Source of the DNA: Clostridia bacterium
Lineage (GTDB): Bacteria > Bacillota_A > Clostridia > Oscillospirales > QAKW01
Length of the DNA: 33,974 nucleotides
Assembly (NCBI GenBank): GCA_017396865.1
Contig: JAFQKO010000041.1
Location: forward strand, 1 to 33,974
Direction: 5' to 3'
Below the pieces are notes generated by a model. The model did not search any database, was not told the origin of the DNA, and saw nothing but the letters and a program-made list of their open reading frames with translations. Numbering within the stretch: position 1 is the stretch's first letter; every line of letters starts with the position of its first letter. Made by a program: the position numbers and the translations under genes. Shown here one piece after another: positions 31,648-33,974 of this stretch.

Positions 31648-32376
31648 TTACATTTGGGGCGGCGGGGTGAAGCCGCCGTTGGACTCGTTTTGTTGCGAGG
31701 GCTGCTGCGGGGCGTCGTTCATGCCCGGCGGCGGGGCAAAGCCGTTGTTTTCGCCCGTTGAATAAACATCGGGCTGTTGCTGCGCTTGGGTGAAGGTTTT
31801 GAAGGCCTCGGATGCTTTTTTGTGCTGCTTATGCACCACCGAAGCAACCACGGCAAAAATGCAGATCACAACGCCGAAGATGAGAATAAAGGGCAGGTAT
31901 TTTGCAATCTTGGAAAAAAACGAAAACTCATAAACCTGACCGGTCTCGCCGTTTTCATAGATGATAACGTCGCTGATATCGGCATCGGGGAGGCCGCTGT
32001 CCTTCAGCAGGGTAATTTCGGTCAGCTTGATGGTTTCCACCTCGCCGAAGCAATTGGGAACGAACAGCATGCAGCTGCCGTTTCCGATGTTGATATCCCC
32101 CGAAAAGCTGATGACGTCGGAATAGGTGCCTTTATTGGTCTTCACAACCACCGAGCAGCTGTTGACCCAGCCGAAGGAAAGGCGGCTGCCGGTTCGGTTA
32201 TCGTATTCAAGCGCAATTTCCAAGCCGTCTTCGGTCTCCTGCAGACCGACTACGGTGAAATTGAACTGACCGTCCTCGGGCGTTTCGGCGAAGGCAGGCA
32301 CAAGCAGCGTTGAGAGTATCAGCAGCATCAGCGTTGCCGCAGCCAACCGTCGAAGGATTAAGGTTGCGTGTTTCAT
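31648..32376 (-). CDS. Membrane protein with secreted domain and C-terminal GGFTPPPQM tag
   Basis: A 242-residue protein. Residues 1-30 form a signal peptide (AFA/E). About 31-155 is an extracytoplasmic beta-rich domain of the kind found in Firmicute cell-surface proteins (GLEIALEYDNRTGSRLSFG...SGDINIGNG). A membrane helix spans about 160-182, followed by a basic stop and a Gln/Pro-rich cytoplasmic tail. The tail carries NGFAPPPGM (211-219) and ends GGFTPPPQM. It is the first gene of the operon, behind a promoter at 32440-32412. The layout (outside sensor-like domain, helix, proline-motif tail, then a cytoplasmic zinc-ribbon protein) suggests a complex, but this is inference. Confidence 0.8.
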   Translation of the reverse strand: MKHATLILRRLAAATLMLLILSTLLVPAFAETPEDGQFNFTVVGLQETEDGLEIALEYDNRTGSRLSFGWVNSCSVVVKTNKGTYSDVISFSGDINIGNGSCMLFVPNCFGEVETIKLTEITLLKDSGLPDADISDVIIYENGETGQVYEFSFFSKIAKYLPFILIFGVVICIFAVVASVVHKQHKKASEAFKTFTQAQQQPDVYSTGENNGFAPPPGMNDAPQQPSQQNESNGGFTPPPQM

Positions 32377-32411
32377 GGATGGATTCCCCTTTTGTTCTTT
32401 GTGATAAAAAT

Positions 32412-32440
32412 ATCATATCACGAATAAAGGAGAAAAGCAA
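32412..32440 (-). promoter_or_regulatory. Promoter of the PPP-tag operon
   Basis: TTGCTT (32440-32435), a 17-base spacer and TATGAT (32417-32412) on the minus strand, directly after the terminator of the upstream transcript. Confidence 0.68.
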
Positions 32441-32441
32441 G

Positions 32442-32473
32442 AAAAAACCGAAGGCGATCGCCTTCGGTTTTTT
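32442..32473. terminator. Perfect-palindrome terminator adjoining element B
   Basis: A 32-bp perfect palindrome, AAAAAACCGAAGGCGA and its complement, giving a GC-rich stem with A and T runs. On the minus strand it would end the oxidoreductase transcript after reading through element B, whose first base follows immediately. Confidence 0.9.
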
Positions 32474-32759
32474 CAGCGTGTCAAAAAACTATCTATTATT
32501 TTGACACGCCGGGAGACTGATTAAAAAAGAGTGCCGAATTCGTCGAAATGATCCCGATCGCGTATGTGATACGCTGAGCGGTCATTTCGGCGGATAGCAG
32601 AAAAATTCCAATCAAAATCCGCATCACGATGCGGATTTTTTCCTTATAAAATGAACAAGGAGAAAGAGTAGACTTCCTTTCTCCTTGCAATCATTAATAT
32701 TGGCACATACTTTAGGTTTTGCCTATTTTTCTGCGGTCGGTGCCTTTTTTGACAGTCTG
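32474..32759 (+). repeat. Copy B of the ~290-bp structured intergenic element
   Basis: A 286-bp unit with ends CAGCGTGTCAAAAAA and TTTTTTGACAGTCTG, imperfect inverted repeats (13 of 15). Five hairpins in order: H1 GCGTGTCAAAA/TTTTGACACGC (32476-32509). H2 has an outer 11-bp stem CGTCGAAATGA/TCATTTCGGCG (32541-32592) and inner GCGTAT-GTG-ATACGC (32560-32574). H3 is AAAATCCGCAT/ATGCGGATTTT (32614-32639) with a T run. H4 is CAAGGAGAAAG/CTTTCTCCTTG (32656-32687). H5 is GGCAC/GTGCC (32702-32744) followed by six Ts. No coding frame. The oxidoreductase stop codon is 8 bases beyond its 3' end. Confidence 0.87.
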
Positions 32760-32767
32760 ATTTAGGT

Positions 32768-33754
32768 TTAGTGGCTGACCGTCAGCACAACCTTGCCGAC
32801 GTTTTTGCCCTTATAAAGGATATCCTGAGCGGCTTCGGCCTCCTCGATGGGGAGCACCTGATAGATGGTGGGCTTGACCTCGCCGGTTGCAACCTTCGGC
32901 CAAACGTCCCGAACCAGGCTGGCCAGAATTTGCGCCTTGACGGCGGGGGTGCGGGAGCGCAGGGTGCTGCCGATGATCCGCACGTTGCGCACGTAGATGT
33001 TTTTGAGATCAATGGTGGTCTTGGTGCCTGCCAGCGCTGCGATCATGATCCAGCGGGCGCCGTGGCGCAGATAATGGATGCATTCGCCCATGATCTCGCC
33101 GCCCAGGCAGTCGATGGCAACGTCGACGGGATGGCCTGCATCCAGCTCTTCCTTCAGCACTTCAGCGATATTTTCTTTGGTGGTCACGACCACACGGTCG
33201 GCGTTAAGATGCTTGATGTTGGCGGCGATCTCGTCGGTCAAAACGGTGGTAATGACCCGAACGCCGAAGGCCTTGGCCATCGGGATGATGACGCTGGCCA
33301 GACCGCTGGCACCTGCGTTCATCAAAAGGGTATCGCCCTCCTTGATGCCGCCCTCGATAAAGAGGTTGAGGTAGGCGGTGGCAAAGGCCTCGGGGATGGC
33401 GGCGGCCTCAACCATCGAGCAGTTTTCGGGCACCGGCATCAGCATATCGTATTTAACGTTGGCATATTGAGCGTAACCGCCGCCGCCCAGCAGGGCGCAG
33501 ACCTTATCGCCGATCTTCCAATCGGATTTCTTAGCAGCCTCCTCGCCGATCTCGGTGATGGTGCCGGCGATCTCCAAGCCCATCCATTCGGGGCAACCCG
33601 GGGGAGGGGGATAGTCGCCCTCCCGCTGCATCAGGTCGGCGCGGTTGAGGGCCGCGGCTTCGATCTTCACCATGCAGTCCTCAGGACCGCAGATGGGATC
33701 GGGAACGTTATCCCAACGCAGAGATCTGTCGTCGTTCACTAAAATTGCTTTCAT
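32768..33754 (-). CDS. Quinone-oxidoreductase-like medium-chain dehydrogenase
   Basis: A 328-residue enzyme of the zinc-independent QOR/PIG3 branch of the medium-chain dehydrogenases. The N-terminal catalytic domain includes ALNRADLMQREGDYPPPPGCPEWMGLEIAG (about 37-66), a block typical of PIG3-like NADPH quinone oxidoreductases. The nucleotide-binding domain has NAGASGLASV (about 146-155) and AIDCLGG. No structural zinc-site cysteine cluster is seen. Probable reaction: NAD(P)H-dependent reduction of quinones or enones; the substrate is unknown. The ribosome site AAGGAG lies in the end of the upstream Gfo/Idh gene, 3 bases away, so the two are cotranscribed. Downstream it runs into element B and then a terminator. 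Confidence 0.92.
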   Translation of the reverse strand: MKAILVNDDRSLRWDNVPDPICGPEDCMVKIEAAALNRADLMQREGDYPPPPGCPEWMGLEIAGTITEIGEEAAKKSDWKIGDKVCALLGGGGYAQYANVKYDMLMPVPENCSMVEAAAIPEAFATAYLNLFIEGGIKEGDTLLMNAGASGLASVIIPMAKAFGVRVITTVLTDEIAANIKHLNADRVVVTTKENIAEVLKEELDAGHPVDVAIDCLGGEIMGECIHYLRHGARWIMIAALAGTKTTIDLKNIYVRNVRIIGSTLRSRTPAVKAQILASLVRDVWPKVATGEVKPTIYQVLPIEEAEAAQDILYKGKNVGKVVLTVSH

Positions 33755-33757
33755 TAT

Positions 33758-33974
33758 TTATTCTCCTTTTTTGCAACATTCTAATACGGTTTTGTAAAGC
33801 GTTAATTCATAGTCAAGGGTGAAGGGGTTTTGCTTCTCGCCCCGTACGTAGGAGGCGAAGGCGGCCATCATGGAATCGTAGCGGTCGACCTTTTCGCATT
33901 CGGTATAGGGCTCTTGCACGTTCCAGCCTTCGGAGGTGCAGATTTTGCGGCCGGCGACCAGCAGCTCGCCGTCG
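33758..33974 (-). CDS. Gfo/Idh/MocA-type oxidoreductase, C-terminal fragment at window edge
   Basis: About 72 C-terminal codons, ending ECCKKGE and a TAA. The pattern YDSMMAAFASYVRGEKQNPFTLDYELTLYKTVLECC, with a helix before and after the proline turn, is what the C terminus of Gfo/Idh/MocA proteins looks like. They are NAD(P)-dependent sugar dehydrogenases or related enzymes. The nucleotide-binding half lies beyond the window, so substrate and even exact family are uncertain. It is the first visible gene of an operon with the quinone-oxidoreductase-like enzyme. Confidence 0.7.
   Translation of the reverse strand, partial: DGELLVAGRKICTSEGWNVQEPYTECEKVDRYDSMMAAFASYVRGEKQNPFTLDYELTLYKTVLECCKKGE

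Noticed and set aside
32700..32750. Resemblance of the element's 3' hairpin (GTCGGTGC plus Ts) to a Cas9 tracrRNA tail
   Set aside because: No cas gene, repeat array or anti-repeat is present; a short GC stem with T run is a generic terminator.
1..33974. tRNA, rRNA, CRISPR or prophage content
   Set aside because: No cloverleaf, rRNA segment, regular direct-repeat array, integrase or phage structural gene was found on reading both strands.

Overview
This window looks like a chromosomal segment of a moderately GC-rich, anaerobic, probably gut-associated Clostridia (Firmicutes; an Oscillospirales/Ruminococcaceae-like member is my best guess). Reasons: strong GGAGG ribosome sites, SigA-type TTGACA/TATAAT promoters, many hairpin-plus-T terminators, a Spo0A-type sporulation regulator, a lysine riboswitch, and a butanol-dehydrogenase-type alcohol dehydrogenase. 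I see no rRNA, tRNA, CRISPR array, prophage or transposase gene.

Layout. 1-2693: 3' part of aconitase, then NADP isocitrate dehydrogenase (oxidative TCA branch toward 2-oxoglutarate). 2881-4304: two AT-rich, overlapping, paralogous lipoproteins of unknown function. 4405-4851: a lone MarR regulator with its own operators. 5292-9222: a MarR regulator and a heterodimeric ABC exporter, one operon behind a promoter with two dyad operators. 9369-12597: a cytoplasmic GH20 glycosidase and a PrsA-like foldase lipoprotein. 12981-15284: an NhaC-superfamily transporter behind a clear lysine riboswitch. 15293-16989: a self-cleaving XRE/S24 (LexA-like) repressor, divergent from a Spo0A-type regulator, with matching dyads in both promoters. 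17018-18921: MurNAc-6-phosphate etherase and an HTH-sugar kinase fusion (cell-wall amino-sugar recycling). 19090-19620: inorganic pyrophosphatase. 19650-24196: a second heterodimeric ABC exporter plus a TIM-barrel sugar isomerase, preceded by a leader with small open frames. 24325-27628: a histidine-kinase-like protein without the phospho-acceptor His, GalE, and an Fe-type alcohol dehydrogenase. 27658-29357: dGTPase-like HD protein, and upstream of it a roughly 430-nt promoter-to-terminator unit with no convincing protein. 29432-30764: HflX GTPase behind a terminator-like hairpin. 30811-32376: a three-gene unknown operon (zinc ribbon; two membrane proteins sharing a C-terminal GGFTPPPxM tag). 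32768-33974: a quinone-oxidoreductase-like enzyme and the end of a Gfo/Idh/MocA oxidoreductase.

The least explained structure is a family of about 290-bp intergenic elements: two near-identical copies in opposite orientation (12638-12925 and 32474-32759), and a diverged third copy (5061-5286) that keeps the same chain of hairpins with different sequences in two stems. The intact copies have imperfect terminal inverted repeats and sit directly beside intrinsic terminators. I consider this the best candidate here for an undescribed element or RNA. Next are the S24-repressor/Spo0A-like divergent pair and the unexplained transcription unit upstream of the dGTPase gene.
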